Below, piece after piece: positions 11,685 to 21,922 of a stretch of 57,088 bases of DNA (positions within the stretch are counted from its first letter, which is position 1; each line of letters opens with the position of its first letter). The notes under the pieces are model-generated. The model did no database searches and was not told the DNA's origin. It worked only from the letters and a program-made list of their open reading frames with translations. A program made the position numbers and the translations under genes. The DNA comes from a virus, in IMG/VR virus record IMGVR_UViG_3300044619_000511, positions 1-57,088 of that record. The stretch is one strand, 5' to 3'.

Positions 11685-13668
11685 TGGTTCTAAAGAAAAT
11701 ATACAGGGGTTGTTATGTTATACACCCCCACCCGGTTTTGTATTCAATATACTAAACGGGGAGATAGAGGAGCGATCTGTATACGCTAGGTCCCCAAAGA
11801 AGTCTGAACAGTATTTTGACTATACTCCTCTGCCAAAGGATTATGCAAAGATTAGGGCTAAGGAGCAGCAAAGGCAGAACGAGGACCCTGAGTATTTCGA
11901 TCCTAAGCTGGAACAATTTCGTCAACAGGAGTGGGACCGTAGGCTTAATGGTTACTGGTTTTACAATAATGGCGTTCCAACCTACATTACAGGTCTGCAC
12001 TACTTCTATTTAAATTACTGGAATCTAGATACCGGTCTACCAAAGTATAGGGACACTGACAGGAAGTATTTCTATTTTATGCAGTACTGCATTGAGGACC
12101 CAGAGTGTATGGGAATGGTAGAGATTACTAAGCGTAGACAGGGTAAGACATTCCGTGGTGGTGTGTTCTTATATGAATACCCGTCTAGAACTAATAATGC
12201 TAAGTCTGGTATCCAATCCAAGACTGGTGCAGATGCTAAGGAGGTATTCCGTAAGGCTGTGATCCAGCCGTTCAAGAAGCTACCTGATTTTTTTGTACCC
12301 ATCTTTGATGCGTCTAAAGGTTTAACTCCAACCTCTGAACTTCGTTTCTATCAAACTACTGTTAAGGGTAGGAAGGCTAATATGATTAAGGATGAGCATG
12401 AATTGGAATCAGCTATAGACTGGAAGACTTCAGAGGCTATATCTTACGACGGACAGAAGTTGCACAGGTATCTAGGAGATGAGGTTGGTAAGACGATGGA
12501 GGTGGATGTCTGGAACAGATGGCTGGTTACAAAGTACTGTCATCTAGATGATGAGGGTAGGATTATTGGTAAGGCTTTATTAACCACTACAGTTGAGGAT
12601 ATGGAGCAGGGTGGTGCTTCTTTTAAGAAGATATGGGAGAACTCTGATCAGAATAATAAAAAGGGTAAGAGAACTGCCTCTGGTCTTTACCGTTACTTCT
12701 GTAGTGCTGCAGAGACTAGATACTATAATGATTATGGTATAGCGGATCGTGCTAAGGCTGAACAGGAGATAAGGGATGAGAGAAAGCTATTAGCTCACGA
12801 CCCCCGAGCTCTCAGTTCTGTAATTAGAAAGGAGCCTATTGAGTGGGAGGAAGCGTTTAGGATCGATGGTAGCAAGTGCTTGTATAACCCTGAGTTTCTG
12901 AACGAAAGAATGGATAGGCTAAGTTGGAAGGATAATTTGACAACAAGAGGTAACTTTGTGTGGCTTAATGGCGACCGAGACACTAGGGTTGTTTTTGAAC
13001 CATCAAAGACTGGCCGGTGGGAGGTTGCAAAGCTATTTGAAAAAGAAGAGGATAGTAACAATGTTAAAAAAACAGGTGGTCTATTCCACCCGGCTAACGG
13101 CTTAAACTTTGTGATAGGTGTGGACCCAGTGGACCACAACGTAACAGAGGATGGCAGAAGGTCAAACGGTGCAGGGATGGTACTTCAGAAGTACAGCGCC
13201 GCTCGGGAGAATGATATCTATAACTACGCATTCGTTGCTAAGTACGCATACCGTCCTGAATCAGTCCAAATATTCTATGAGGATATGATTAAGATGGCAG
13301 TATACTATGGTGCCCCAGTATTGTTTGAGAACCAGAAGATTGGTCTTATGCACTACTTCGATGATCGGGGGTATGCTCCATTCCTTACATGGCTACCTGA
13401 AAGGAACCAGCCGGGTATTGCAGCCAGTGCTAAAACGCACCAGCAAATAGCTGAGCTGACTGAGGACTATATCAATAAGATGCACGATCGGGTTTATTTT
13501 AAGGATCTGATCCAAGACTGGCTAGAGTTTGATATATCCAAAACAACCAAGTTTGACTTGGCTATGGCAGCTGGGTACGCCCTGATCGCCGACCAAGTTA
13601 AAGTAAACGTGAAAGGAACTGGTCAGATACGAGACGTGTCTGATTATTTTAGGAAGAATAAAATATAA
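11665..13668 (+). CDS. terL: Terminase large subunit
   Basis: A 667-aa packaging motor. Residues about 150-300 form the ATPase: Walker A variant KRRQGKT (156-162), Walker B-like YLGDEVG (269-275, Asp272/Glu273) and coupling motif ALLTTTVED (about 304-312). The nuclease domain follows with VIGVDPVDH (Asp487), LFENQK (Glu555) and KFDLAMA (Asp631), an RNase H-like triad. It translocates DNA into the prohead and cuts it at termination. It is longer than the roughly 450-550 aa usual for podoviral enzymes, mostly through an N-terminal extension of about 130 residues. Confidence 0.93.
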   Translation: MFSPINNGSKENIQGLLCYTPPPGFVFNILNGEIEERSVYARSPKKSEQYFDYTPLPKDYAKIRAKEQQRQNEDPEYFDPKLEQFRQQEWDRRLNGYWFYNNGVPTYITGLHYFYLNYWNLDTGLPKYRDTDRKYFYFMQYCIEDPECMGMVEITKRRQGKTFRGGVFLYEYPSRTNNAKSGIQSKTGADAKEVFRKAVIQPFKKLPDFFVPIFDASKGLTPTSELRFYQTTVKGRKANMIKDEHELESAIDWKTSEAISYDGQKLHRYLGDEVGKTMEVDVWNRWLVTKYCHLDDEGRIIGKALLTTTVEDMEQGGASFKKIWENSDQNNKKGKRTASGLYRYFCSAAETRYYNDYGIADRAKAEQEIRDERKLLAHDPRALSSVIRKEPIEWEEAFRIDGSKCLYNPEFLNERMDRLSWKDNLTTRGNFVWLNGDRDTRVVFEPSKTGRWEVAKLFEKEEDSNNVKKTGGLFHPANGLNFVIGVDPVDHNVTEDGRRSNGAGMVLQKYSAARENDIYNYAFVAKYAYRPESVQIFYEDMIKMAVYYGAPVLFENQKIGLMHYFDDRGYAPFLTWLPERNQPGIAASAKTHQQIAELTEDYINKMHDRVYFKDLIQDWLEFDISKTTKFDLAMAAGYALIADQVKVNVKGTGQIRDVSDYFRKNKI

Positions 13669-13670
13669 AA

Positions 13671-16172
13671 ATGGACAAACTCCAGAAGACTGATTTCCCA
13701 AGTCACCTAATCGATCCAAGAGAAAAGGGTCGCGACTGGGTTCTTCAGTATTGTAAAGCAGCGTGGAGCTCTTTTGATAATGATCTACCACGCGAGATCT
13801 TTTACCATGCCCGCTACCGCTATGAGGTAATCATGCAGTATGCTGTTGGTAATCAATCAATTAACAAGTATAGACCGTTGATGCAGGTTGATGAGGAATC
13901 TAATGAAGATTGGTTAAATATTGACTGGTCTGTACTTCCTATCGTTCCAAAGTTTAGAAGAATAGCTTTAGGTAAATTAAACAAAGTTGGATATAATATT
14001 GTCGCTACTCCGATCGACTCCTTGGCTAATGATGAAATTCAGGATTACTTTGCTAATCTTAAAGCCAAGATTCAGTTACGTGAGGAGGCAGCTAAGCTTG
14101 ACCCGTCATTGTTAGAGTCACCAGCACTGCAGTTAATGCCTAATGAGGCAAAGGATATGAAGGAGTTAGAGATGCAGATGAACTACACGTTCAAGCATCA
14201 GATGGCTATTGAGGCAGAGCAGGGAATTAAACTTGTACTTGAGCAGAACCAGATCGAGAAGCTTCGTGAAGGTGTACGTCAGGATTTATTTGACTATGGT
14301 GTTGCTGGGTATAAAGAGTATATTGATAGCAATGGCGCTGTTAAGGTTAGAAAGGTAAACCCTAGAAATATTCTTATTAATAATTGTAAGAATAAAGATT
14401 TCTCTGACGCTTCTTACATCGGTGAGATTACGGAGATGACTATTTCTGATTTAAAGCAGATGGCTGGTAATCAGTTTACAGAAGAGGAGTACGAGCAGAT
14501 CGCTAAAAAACATATCGGCTATTTAGGTAATCCGTCTGAGTGGCCTTCTTCATTATCTGTATATAATAAAGGTTATGATAGATTTAGGATTCGTGTTCTT
14601 GACTTAGAGTTCTTTTCTGTTAATGAGATGGTCTTTGAAAGCCGTGTTGACAGAAGGGGTAATAAAGTTTACGCTCGCGGTAAGTATGATGACAAGAATA
14701 AGAGAAAAGATAAATTTGAACGTGTAGCATATAAGGTTGTATATAAGGGTAAGTGGATTATCGGTACAGACTATTTGTTTGATTATGGTCTTTGTACTAA
14801 TATGAAGCGTGCTAAGTCGTCTCTCATGGACACACAGTTGAGTTATCATTTGATTGCTCCTGAGTTCTGGGATATGAAGGCATACGGTATTATGCAACAC
14901 TTAATGCCAATGGCTGATGCTATTCAGATTGCTTTTTATCGTTTACAAAATGCAATCAATCAGGCTAGACCTAAGGGTATTATGATTGAGATGGGTGCCC
15001 TAGAAGACATCCCTCTTGGTGCTGGAGGCAAGAGGTTGACTCCGATGAAGGTGCTAGACCTTTATAATAAGACTGGTACTCTAGTATATCGCAAGGCAGA
15101 TCAGCAAGGTCGTATGACTAACTATAAGCCAATTGAAGAATTGGAAAATGGTTTAGGTCGTGATGTTATGAATTACTGGCAGATCATTCAAAATAATATC
15201 CAGCTCATCAGGGATGTAACTGGTATGAATGAGATGACTGATGGTTCTACCCCCGATCCTCGTACGCTTACTACTGTCGCTAAGCTTGCATATGAAGGAA
15301 CTAATAATGCATTGACTAGTATTGTGCATGGCGAAAAACAATTACTAGAATCATTAGCTAATTCTGTTATTCTTAGATTACAGGATGTTGCTTCTAGTGG
15401 TGAAGTTAAAGGTTACGTCCGTGCACTAGGATCTAATACTATGAAGTTCTTTAAGACTTCTCCGCACTTAGCATTATATGAATTTGGTATATTCTTAGAG
15501 GATAAGCCAACTGATGATGAGCGTGCTATGCTACAACAGCAGGTAATGGCTGGTCAGGCAAATGGTTTGTTAGATATTGAAGATGCTATTATTATTCAGA
15601 ACACTGACAACCTAAAGGTGGCTCAGCAGTTGCTTGCGTATAAGATTAAAAAGCGTCGTCAAGAAGAAGAGGATAAGGCAATGCGCATGCAACAAATGAA
15701 TGCTCAAGTACAGCAACAGTCTTCAATGGTTGCTGAGCAGGCTAAACAACAGACCATCCAGACAGAGGGTCAAGTTAAGAGCCAACTCATCCAGTTAGAG
15801 AAGGAATACGATGCTAAGATTTTGGAGATGAAGTATAAGTATGAGATAGAGCTAGAAAAGATGCGCATGAAGGGTAAGGTTGAAACCAAGAAGGTTGAGA
15901 ATAAAGGGAAGAAGAGCGTAACGAAAATAAAGATGGGCCAACCTGATACTGACGCTGAGGAGCCTGTAGAAGCAATGGCTGTTGAGGAAGAGATGCTGAT
16001 GGTACCTGAACAAGAAATGCAACAACAACAGATGCCACAGCAAATGATGCAACAGGAAATACCAGAGGTTGAAGAGGAGGAAGAAGTTGAAGAAGGCGGA
16101 GAGGAAGTAGAAGAAGGTGGTGAAGAGAATGAGATGGAAGGTGGAGAAGAAATGGAAGGGGAAGAAAAATAA
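13671..16172 (+). CDS. Portal protein
   Basis: An 833-aa protein directly after terminase. It begins with helices around WVLQYCKAAWSSFDND and has the ring-forming core with KVNPRNILINNC, LITGTD-like strands and the long helix near IQIAFYRLQNAINQARP. From about residue 660 it becomes a Gln/Lys-rich coiled coil (EEEDKAMRMQQMNAQVQQQ), and it ends from about 790 in a nearly pure Glu/Gly tail. The portal dodecamer forms the DNA entry vertex. The acidic tail could bind scaffold or ejection proteins. The call rests on position, size and overall pattern. Confidence 0.85.
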   Translation: MDKLQKTDFPSHLIDPREKGRDWVLQYCKAAWSSFDNDLPREIFYHARYRYEVIMQYAVGNQSINKYRPLMQVDEESNEDWLNIDWSVLPIVPKFRRIALGKLNKVGYNIVATPIDSLANDEIQDYFANLKAKIQLREEAAKLDPSLLESPALQLMPNEAKDMKELEMQMNYTFKHQMAIEAEQGIKLVLEQNQIEKLREGVRQDLFDYGVAGYKEYIDSNGAVKVRKVNPRNILINNCKNKDFSDASYIGEITEMTISDLKQMAGNQFTEEEYEQIAKKHIGYLGNPSEWPSSLSVYNKGYDRFRIRVLDLEFFSVNEMVFESRVDRRGNKVYARGKYDDKNKRKDKFERVAYKVVYKGKWIIGTDYLFDYGLCTNMKRAKSSLMDTQLSYHLIAPEFWDMKAYGIMQHLMPMADAIQIAFYRLQNAINQARPKGIMIEMGALEDIPLGAGGKRLTPMKVLDLYNKTGTLVYRKADQQGRMTNYKPIEELENGLGRDVMNYWQIIQNNIQLIRDVTGMNEMTDGSTPDPRTLTTVAKLAYEGTNNALTSIVHGEKQLLESLANSVILRLQDVASSGEVKGYVRALGSNTMKFFKTSPHLALYEFGIFLEDKPTDDERAMLQQQVMAGQANGLLDIEDAIIIQNTDNLKVAQQLLAYKIKKRRQEEEDKAMRMQQMNAQVQQQSSMVAEQAKQQTIQTEGQVKSQLIQLEKEYDAKILEMKYKYEIELEKMRMKGKVETKKVENKGKKSVTKIKMGQPDTDAEEPVEAMAVEEEMLMVPEQEMQQQQMPQQMMQQEIPEVEEEEEVEEGGEEVEEGGEENEMEGGEEMEGEEK

Positions 16173-16240
16173 TTCACCCCCTCTAATCCATTGTTATTCA
16201 AAACCTTTGGTAAAACTTTGCATAACCAAATAATATAAAT

Positions 16241-17245
16241 ATGAGTGATGAACTGAATTTCAACGAGTTGTCATTAAATGATATTACCGTTGGAGGAAAA
16301 CCTATAGTAGAAGCTGCGCCAGAACAAGCGCCAGTAGAAACTAAAACAGAACCTGCTACAGAAGAACAGACTCCAGTAGAGGCTGCTCCTGAAGAAAAAG
16401 CAGAAGCCCCTGTCGATGAAGAGGTGATCGGCAAGGCAAGACAAGTGGCTCCCAAGTATGAATTCAAAGATGATTTCATTAAGGGCGCCGTTGAATATTA
16501 TGAGAAGACAGGTGATTTGACACCATATCTTCAAGCGAAAACTGTAGATTTTTCTACTATGGATGATGCGGCGGTTATGAGACGTAATCTCCGCGAACAG
16601 TATCCAGATGTTTCTGAAAAGGCGTTTGATCGTCTTTTCCAGCAGCAGGTAGTTGATAAGTTTAAGCTTGACCCAGAGCAGTGGGGAGAAGATGACGTAG
16701 AGCTTGGGAAAGAACTCCTAAGATCTGAAGCTCAGAAACTCCGCACACAGTACATGGACTGGCAGAAAAAATTTGTGGCTCCGGAACCACAAGCTGATCC
16801 AGAAGCTGAAGCTCAAGAGACTGCAATGCAGGAAGCGCTAGCTCAATTTGAGAAAGCGGTATCCGAGAACTCTCTGACTAGATCTATCTTAGAGGCTAAG
16901 AGACTTAGCATTAAGACGGGCGATGATGAGTTCAATTATGAGTTGCAGAATCCTCAAGATATGGTTGAGATGACGCTGGATAACAACAAGTTCTTTCAGC
17001 AGTTCGCGTCTGGCGAAAATCAATTAGACTATAGTAAATGGTATAAGACCGTTGCCTACAGTCAGAATCCTGAGCAATTTGAACGTGCTCTGATTAACTT
17101 TGGTAAGACGCTTGGACGTTCCGAAGTGACGAAAGAAATTAAGAACCCATCTACTGCTCCTGTAGGTGATGTTCCAACAGAAAGTTCGGGGGACTTTACT
17201 TCAGGTCTTCTCCAAGCTTTCGCAAGTAGGGGCATTTCAAAATAA
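16241..17245 (+). CDS. Head scaffolding protein (putative)
   Basis: A 334-aa acidic protein placed between portal and major capsid genes. The first 65 residues are Pro/Glu/Thr-rich and disordered. The remainder is helix-rich, including MQEALAQFEKAVSENSL near 200. Size, composition and location fit a scaffold that guides prohead assembly and then leaves the head. A short spacer of 68 bases separates it from the portal gene. No protease motif is seen. Confidence 0.75.
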   Translation: MSDELNFNELSLNDITVGGKPIVEAAPEQAPVETKTEPATEEQTPVEAAPEEKAEAPVDEEVIGKARQVAPKYEFKDDFIKGAVEYYEKTGDLTPYLQAKTVDFSTMDDAAVMRRNLREQYPDVSEKAFDRLFQQQVVDKFKLDPEQWGEDDVELGKELLRSEAQKLRTQYMDWQKKFVAPEPQADPEAEAQETAMQEALAQFEKAVSENSLTRSILEAKRLSIKTGDDEFNYELQNPQDMVEMTLDNNKFFQQFASGENQLDYSKWYKTVAYSQNPEQFERALINFGKTLGRSEVTKEIKNPSTAPVGDVPTESSGDFTSGLLQAFASRGISK

Positions 17246-17270
17246 TTTTTAACAAAAAAAATAATTAATC

Positions 17271-18599
17271 ATGGCGGGTGTTTTAGGAAACATTAACAAA
17301 AGTTATGTTTCATCAATCAACTTCCTCGATCAGCGTGAGATCCTGAACAAAGTTCTGGACGTAACCAACGAGGAAATCTCTTTCTTGGATATCATGGAGT
17401 TAACTAACCGTTCTACTCCTACTTCAGTTCCTGTTTACAATCACTTCGTAAACGAAGAGCTTTATGTTCTCGGTACTGTTAGTGCTGTAACTGGTTCTGG
17501 TGTAACTGGTACAACTTCTGCTCCTCCTTCTGTAACTGCAACAATCGACGCTACTGCTTTTGCTTATGTAAACGTAGGTGAGTTGGTTATGTTCCCTGAT
17601 GGAAAAGTAGGATATGTAACTGCTAAAGCTACTACTAATAATATCGTAGTTAAGTCTGTAGATGGTTCTACATTGACTTTGGTTAGCGGTGACAAAATCT
17701 CTTTCTTCTCTAATGCTGCTGGTGAAGGTTCTCTTTCTCCTGAGGCTAAGAAGTGGGGAGTAACTAAGTACGACAACCAAGTGCAAATCTTCAAAGGTAA
17801 GTTCAGTATCACTGACATCCAGAAGGCTTCTAAGGTTGAAGTTGAGTTTCAAGGTAAACCTTTCTACATGTACAAAGGTCAGCACGAGAGCTTAATGAAG
17901 TTCCGTGGTGATATCTCTACTGCTTTGATGTTCGGACGTAAGAGCTCTACTCTGTTCGCAGATGCTGCTCCTGCTCTAACTGATGCTGATGGTAAGCCTG
18001 TACAAACTACAGGTGGTATGGATCAGCTTGTTACATCTCGTGGTATCAACCAATCTTTGTTGACTGCAGGTACTGCAACTCTTGCTGACATTCAGACTCT
18101 TACTCAGACTTTGAACAAAGCTCGTTGCCCTCAAGAGTACTTCTTGTTTGTAGGTACAACTATGAACATTGCTCTTGACAACTTGTTCAACAACTTAGGT
18201 AACAGTGCATTGCTTTCTCAAGGTGCTCGTTTCCAGATCGCTGGTAAAACTTTGGATCTTGGAATCGATACTGTTAAGATCTACGGACGTACTTACCACA
18301 AGAAGTATTTACCTCTGTTAGACCACCAGAACATCGTAAACTACACTGGTTCTCCAAACTTTAAGAACAGTGCTTACGGTGCTCCTGCTGGAAAGATCAA
18401 GACTAACGACGGTCAAATGTTGGATCGCTTTGGCGTTCGCTACATGGCTGGTGACGGAACTGACCTGAAGTATCGTGAGATCCTTCTTGGTGGTTTGGCT
18501 CCTGTTCCAACTAACGAGCGTTCTGTATTGGAGATCCACTACGAGAGCGTACAAGGTCTGGAGATCCTCGGTGCAAACCAGTTCTTCAAGCTTTCCTAA
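17271..18599 (+). CDS. Major capsid protein
   Basis: A 442-aa protein following scaffold, closed by a strong terminator. Residues about 70-150 form a strand-rich insertion, and the rest shows the mixed pattern of an HK97-type subunit, with helix SLMKFRGDISTALMFGRKS and the C-terminal LEIHYESVQGLEILGANQFFKL. Codon use is strongly biased toward a few frequent codons (many GCT, GTA and TCT), as expected of the most abundant protein. The fold is inferred, since no exact family match was read. Confidence 0.82.
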   Translation: MAGVLGNINKSYVSSINFLDQREILNKVLDVTNEEISFLDIMELTNRSTPTSVPVYNHFVNEELYVLGTVSAVTGSGVTGTTSAPPSVTATIDATAFAYVNVGELVMFPDGKVGYVTAKATTNNIVVKSVDGSTLTLVSGDKISFFSNAAGEGSLSPEAKKWGVTKYDNQVQIFKGKFSITDIQKASKVEVEFQGKPFYMYKGQHESLMKFRGDISTALMFGRKSSTLFADAAPALTDADGKPVQTTGGMDQLVTSRGINQSLLTAGTATLADIQTLTQTLNKARCPQEYFLFVGTTMNIALDNLFNNLGNSALLSQGARFQIAGKTLDLGIDTVKIYGRTYHKKYLPLLDHQNIVNYTGSPNFKNSAYGAPAGKIKTNDGQMLDRFGVRYMAGDGTDLKYREILLGGLAPVPTNERSVLEIHYESVQGLEILGANQFFKLS

Positions 18600-18630
18600 G
18601 CTGATTATCAATCAATTAGCTATAGCATAC

Positions 18631-18664
18631 GGTAAGGGGATAAAACCCCTTACCTTTGCTTTTT
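18631..18664 (+). terminator. Rho-independent terminator after the capsid gene
   Basis: A 9-bp perfect stem GGTAAGGGG/CCCCTTACC (18631-18639 with 18646-18654) with loop ATAAAA, then a T-rich tract ending TTTGCTTTTT. It lies 32 bases past the capsid stop codon and would set capsid mRNA level apart from downstream genes. Confidence 0.8.
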
Positions 18665-18687
18665 ATCAATAACCAAAAACACACCAG

Positions 18688-19518
18688 ATGAAAAAAACAG
18701 AAATGTACAATCAGCTATCTGATAAGCTGATTAAATCAACCATGTTGAAGCCGGGTCAATCTGTAACCTATCGGCTACACAACATTCAGAGAGATGCTTT
18801 CGATCCAAACAGATTAGCTATCCCAGCTGTAAAGGGAGTCCCAGTTATCGATACAATCTATGATGAAGAGAAGGGTGAATATGTAGATATTGCCGCTGTT
18901 CGTTCTGTAGATGGTCAAGGTAACCACTTATTCCACGAAATTAATTTCTATTCAAATATGGCGGGCCACATGATTCTCACTGGTGGTCGTGCATTTGATC
19001 AGGAGATTCATAGTTATCTTTCTCTTTGTGATTATAATGTTTCAAAACCAAATAGAGATACAACTAAAGAATCTATCTTTGAGCTTGTTGATGAGAATGC
19101 TTCTGCGGAGAAGGATAGTAAAACTAGAAACCAGCGTCGTGAGGCGTTAAATGCTGCAGCTGATCTAAGCCAAGATGAGGTTAAGAATCTTGCTGCTGCT
19201 TTAGGTAAGGATGATTCGAAGTCTGTAACAGTTCTTCGTAATGAATTAGAGGAGCTTGCGGATAATGATCCTAAGACTTTCTTAGATCTAATCAGCAATA
19301 AGCAGGTTATCGTTACAGCTACTATTAACCGTGCCATCAAAAAGGGAGTGGTTATATTTAATCAAGAACAATCCCGATTCGAATGGCCAAATGCTGAGGT
19401 TATCTTGGTAGTTGCTAGAACCGGTAATGATGCTATTGAAGAGTTCGTAAGTTTCTGCACCAGCTCGGCTAAGGGCGAGAAGGTGTTTCAAACCATTCAG
19501 AGTAAGGCCAAAAAGTGA
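18688..19518 (+). CDS. Hypothetical head-region protein
   Basis: A 276-aa protein with no recognised family. The N-terminal 120 residues are beta-rich (SVTYRLHNIQ, VPVIDTIYDEEKGEYVDIAAVRS), and the C-terminal part is helical, with TATINRAIKKGVVIF and a terminal basic SKAKK. It lies alone between two terminators right after the capsid gene, so it is probably made at its own level, perhaps as a minor capsid or DNA-associated protein. Confidence 0.75.
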   Translation: MKKTEMYNQLSDKLIKSTMLKPGQSVTYRLHNIQRDAFDPNRLAIPAVKGVPVIDTIYDEEKGEYVDIAAVRSVDGQGNHLFHEINFYSNMAGHMILTGGRAFDQEIHSYLSLCDYNVSKPNRDTTKESIFELVDENASAEKDSKTRNQRREALNAAADLSQDEVKNLAAALGKDDSKSVTVLRNELEELADNDPKTFLDLISNKQVIVTATINRAIKKGVVIFNQEQSRFEWPNAEVILVVARTGNDAIEEFVSFCTSSAKGEKVFQTIQSKAKK

Positions 19519-19570
19519 TCCTTAGTTCACAACTGAGCTGAGGTTCATCTCGTGTTTGGTTGTTTGGTGA

Positions 19571-19600
19571 AAGCCTCCTGTTTCTACAGGGGGCTTTTTG
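19571..19600 (+). terminator. Rho-independent terminator
   Basis: An 11-bp stem AAGCCTCCTGT/ACAGGGGGCTT with one G-T wobble (19571-19581 with 19586-19596), loop TTCT, then TTTT. It closes the 276-aa gene before a new promoter. Confidence 0.85.
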
Positions 19601-19635
19601 TGCTGCTTTTGTATGATTAATAGCGATCTTTGTAT

Positions 19636-19643
19636 TAATTTTG
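19636..19643 (+). promoter_or_regulatory. Probable -7 box before the fibre genes
   Basis: TAATTTTG followed by TAAC and, one base later, the ATG at 19648 matches the Bacteroidetes -7 pattern (TAnnTTTG). TTTG-containing sequence lies about 24 bases upstream (TTTTGTATG). Coming right after a terminator, it would start the tail-fibre transcript with almost no leader. Confidence 0.5.
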
Positions 19644-19647
19644 TAAC

Positions 19648-20823
19648 ATGCCCACGATACCCAATACGTCATTTAATGTCAAATTTGACTTGGACGGGAC
19701 CCCTACGCTAGTCCTTACAGATACTACGACTGCTCCACCTGCCGGGTTAGTGGGTATCTTTTCAATAACCCAGCCTGACGGGTACACTAGAAATGGTGAT
19801 ATTAACACTCCAGATATCGCATCCGCTGGGTCTAGTTTTTCGTTCGTCCTGACGCTAGACTCTACTGGGCAGGTGCAGCGGGGGCCTTATACAATTGTAT
19901 ACACAACGGCAGCTCCGGGGTACTTATCTACAAACTTTACTAGAACCTTCCAGTTCCAGTATCTACCTGTTACATTATCTCTGAACGAAGAGTTCGATGT
20001 ATTTACACCAAAGCTAGAGTATATTGATACAACGGTGTACCAAGTTGCGAACTATAATAATACATCAGTTACAAGAGCTTGGACAGCTGTATCAACTCCA
20101 ACTGGCACTATAACTGGAAGCACTTCTACATTTGATGTTAAATATCTGAATCAGTACTGGGATGCGTATTATACAATTACGCTAAGTGCTAGTACTGTCT
20201 ATACACATCAGGTGTATTCTTGGTTAACTGTAGAGGAGACTATTACTAAATCAGTATCTACATATGCAGAAACTCCTAAGACGCTTCTGCAGATAATCAC
20301 ACTTATTAGTGCGCTTAAAACAAAAGTAGATCTAGCGGTAGATACGGTTTCTAATCTAGAGCAGGTTAAGGAAGACTTTGAATATGCGCAGAGTTTACTT
20401 GTGCATATTATAGATAAGCTGAAAGTTAACAATCTAGCTAACATAGATCGTGATCTAAAGGATCTATTAGCTGTATTGCATAACTATCAAATACCAACAT
20501 ACGTACCAACAAACTTACCAATACCGCCATATAACTGGAGTGCATATAATACAGTTGCTTGGGGTAACATAACTGGTAATATACAAAACCAAACCGATCT
20601 ATGGACTATTCTTCAGACGCTAACAGTACAGAATAATTATGTGCATGACCAGCAAGTGGCAAGCGCTTCTTGGGTTATAGTGCATAATATGGGGAAGAAG
20701 CCAAGTGTAAGTATTGTAGATACAGCTGATGATGAGGTAATTGCAAAAGTAACTTATAACTCTAATAATCAAGTAACATTAACTTTTTCTTCTCCAATTA
20801 GTGGGAAGGCGTATTTAAATTAA
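19648..20823 (+). CDS. Tail fibre or virion-decorating protein
   Basis: A 391-aa beta-rich protein with Ig-like strand patterns over about residues 1-210 and a helical coiled segment from about 215 to 280 (TLLQIITLISALKTKVDLAV). The last 60 residues (VHDQQVASASWVIVHNMGKKP ... SGKAYLN) form a small C-terminal domain that I associate with phage fibre proteins. It is the first of four consecutive fibre-type genes and probably builds a trimeric appendage. Confidence 0.7.
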   Translation: MPTIPNTSFNVKFDLDGTPTLVLTDTTTAPPAGLVGIFSITQPDGYTRNGDINTPDIASAGSSFSFVLTLDSTGQVQRGPYTIVYTTAAPGYLSTNFTRTFQFQYLPVTLSLNEEFDVFTPKLEYIDTTVYQVANYNNTSVTRAWTAVSTPTGTITGSTSTFDVKYLNQYWDAYYTITLSASTVYTHQVYSWLTVEETITKSVSTYAETPKTLLQIITLISALKTKVDLAVDTVSNLEQVKEDFEYAQSLLVHIIDKLKVNNLANIDRDLKDLLAVLHNYQIPTYVPTNLPIPPYNWSAYNTVAWGNITGNIQNQTDLWTILQTLTVQNNYVHDQQVASASWVIVHNMGKKPSVSIVDTADDEVIAKVTYNSNNQVTLTFSSPISGKAYLN

Positions 20824-20827
20824 TACT

Positions 20828-21922
20828 ATGTCAAAAAAGATGTTGGTCAATCTTGACCTAACCAAAAATCAGATCCTCAACGTAGCGTTGCAGAATCTTG
20901 GCGGTCCACCCGCTTCGCCTGTTGCTGGCCAGATATACTACAATACCGCAGATGGTAACGTATATTACTGGAATGGTACGGCTTGGGTAAGCATCTCAGG
21001 AGATATCACTGCTGTAGTTGCTGGCGCAGGTCTTACTGGTGGTGGTACTAGCGGATCTGTAACTTTAGATCTTAACCCAGATAATACTACAATTGAAGTT
21101 GACTCTGATATTGTAAGAATTAAAGATCTTGGGGTTAGTACTGGTAAATTAGCAAATGATGCTGTTACGACTATCAAGGTGACAGATTCTAATATTACAT
21201 TCGCTAAAATACAGAACATTGCTACAATGACCGTTATGGGTCGTGTGGCTTCTGGCACTGGTGTTGCTAGTGAGATTTCAATTCTCGACAGCAATACAAT
21301 GTCAGGCGCGTCTTCTTTAAACTTAGCAACAGCTGGTTCAATTAAGGCATATGTTGATAACACTGTGGCTGGCCTAGGTAATCTTGAAGGTGGGTTCGCC
21401 GCAGGTTCTTCTGTTAACTTTCCTACTGGTGCTGGTGGTACTAAGAAAGGAGACTATTGGTATGTTACCAGTGCGGGTACAGTTCAAGGAGTTGCATTAA
21501 ATATTGGCGATGTATTGATCGCTAATATCGATAACGCTTCTCCTACTTCATCTTCTGACTGGACATTCCTTGAGTCTAATCGTGACCAAGCTACTGAAAC
21601 AGTTCTTGGCGTTGTAAGACTTGCGACTCAAGTAGAAGCTGATGCAGGAATAAATGATACTGCAGTTATTACCCCATTAAAATTAAAAACAGTTCTTGAT
21701 AACCGTGTTGGCGGGTATGCTGCTAATATTGGTAACGGAGCTGCTACATCTTACGCTGTTACTCACTCGCTGAATACAATTGATGTTATTGTTATGATTA
21801 AGGACAACGCAACTCTTGAAGAAGTTTTTGCTGACGTCGTTATCACAGATGCAAATACCGTGACGGTAAGTTTTGCAATTGCTCCACTTAGTAATGCATA
21901 CAGAGTAATAATTAAGAAATAA
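20828..21922 (+). CDS. Tail fibre protein
   Basis: A 364-aa protein. The N-terminus (LVNLDLTKNQILNVALQNL, then AGQIYYNTADGNVYYWNGTAWV) is the modular attachment start found in many tail fibres. A beta-solenoid-like body follows (about 60-200), and it ends with the VTHSLNTIDVIVMIKD domain, which resembles the C-terminus of the preceding fibre gene. It overlaps the long fibre gene by one base (TAATG). Host receptor binding is the probable role. Confidence 0.75.
   Translation: MSKKMLVNLDLTKNQILNVALQNLGGPPASPVAGQIYYNTADGNVYYWNGTAWVSISGDITAVVAGAGLTGGGTSGSVTLDLNPDNTTIEVDSDIVRIKDLGVSTGKLANDAVTTIKVTDSNITFAKIQNIATMTVMGRVASGTGVASEISILDSNTMSGASSLNLATAGSIKAYVDNTVAGLGNLEGGFAAGSSVNFPTGAGGTKKGDYWYVTSAGTVQGVALNIGDVLIANIDNASPTSSSDWTFLESNRDQATETVLGVVRLATQVEADAGINDTAVITPLKLKTVLDNRVGGYAANIGNGAATSYAVTHSLNTIDVIVMIKDNATLEEVFADVVITDANTVTVSFAIAPLSNAYRVIIKK

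Noticed and set aside
15770-16201. 143-aa Ser-rich minus-strand ORF opposite the portal tail
   Set aside because: It is the antisense of the Glu/Gly-rich codons of the portal C-terminus; no coding signature of its own.
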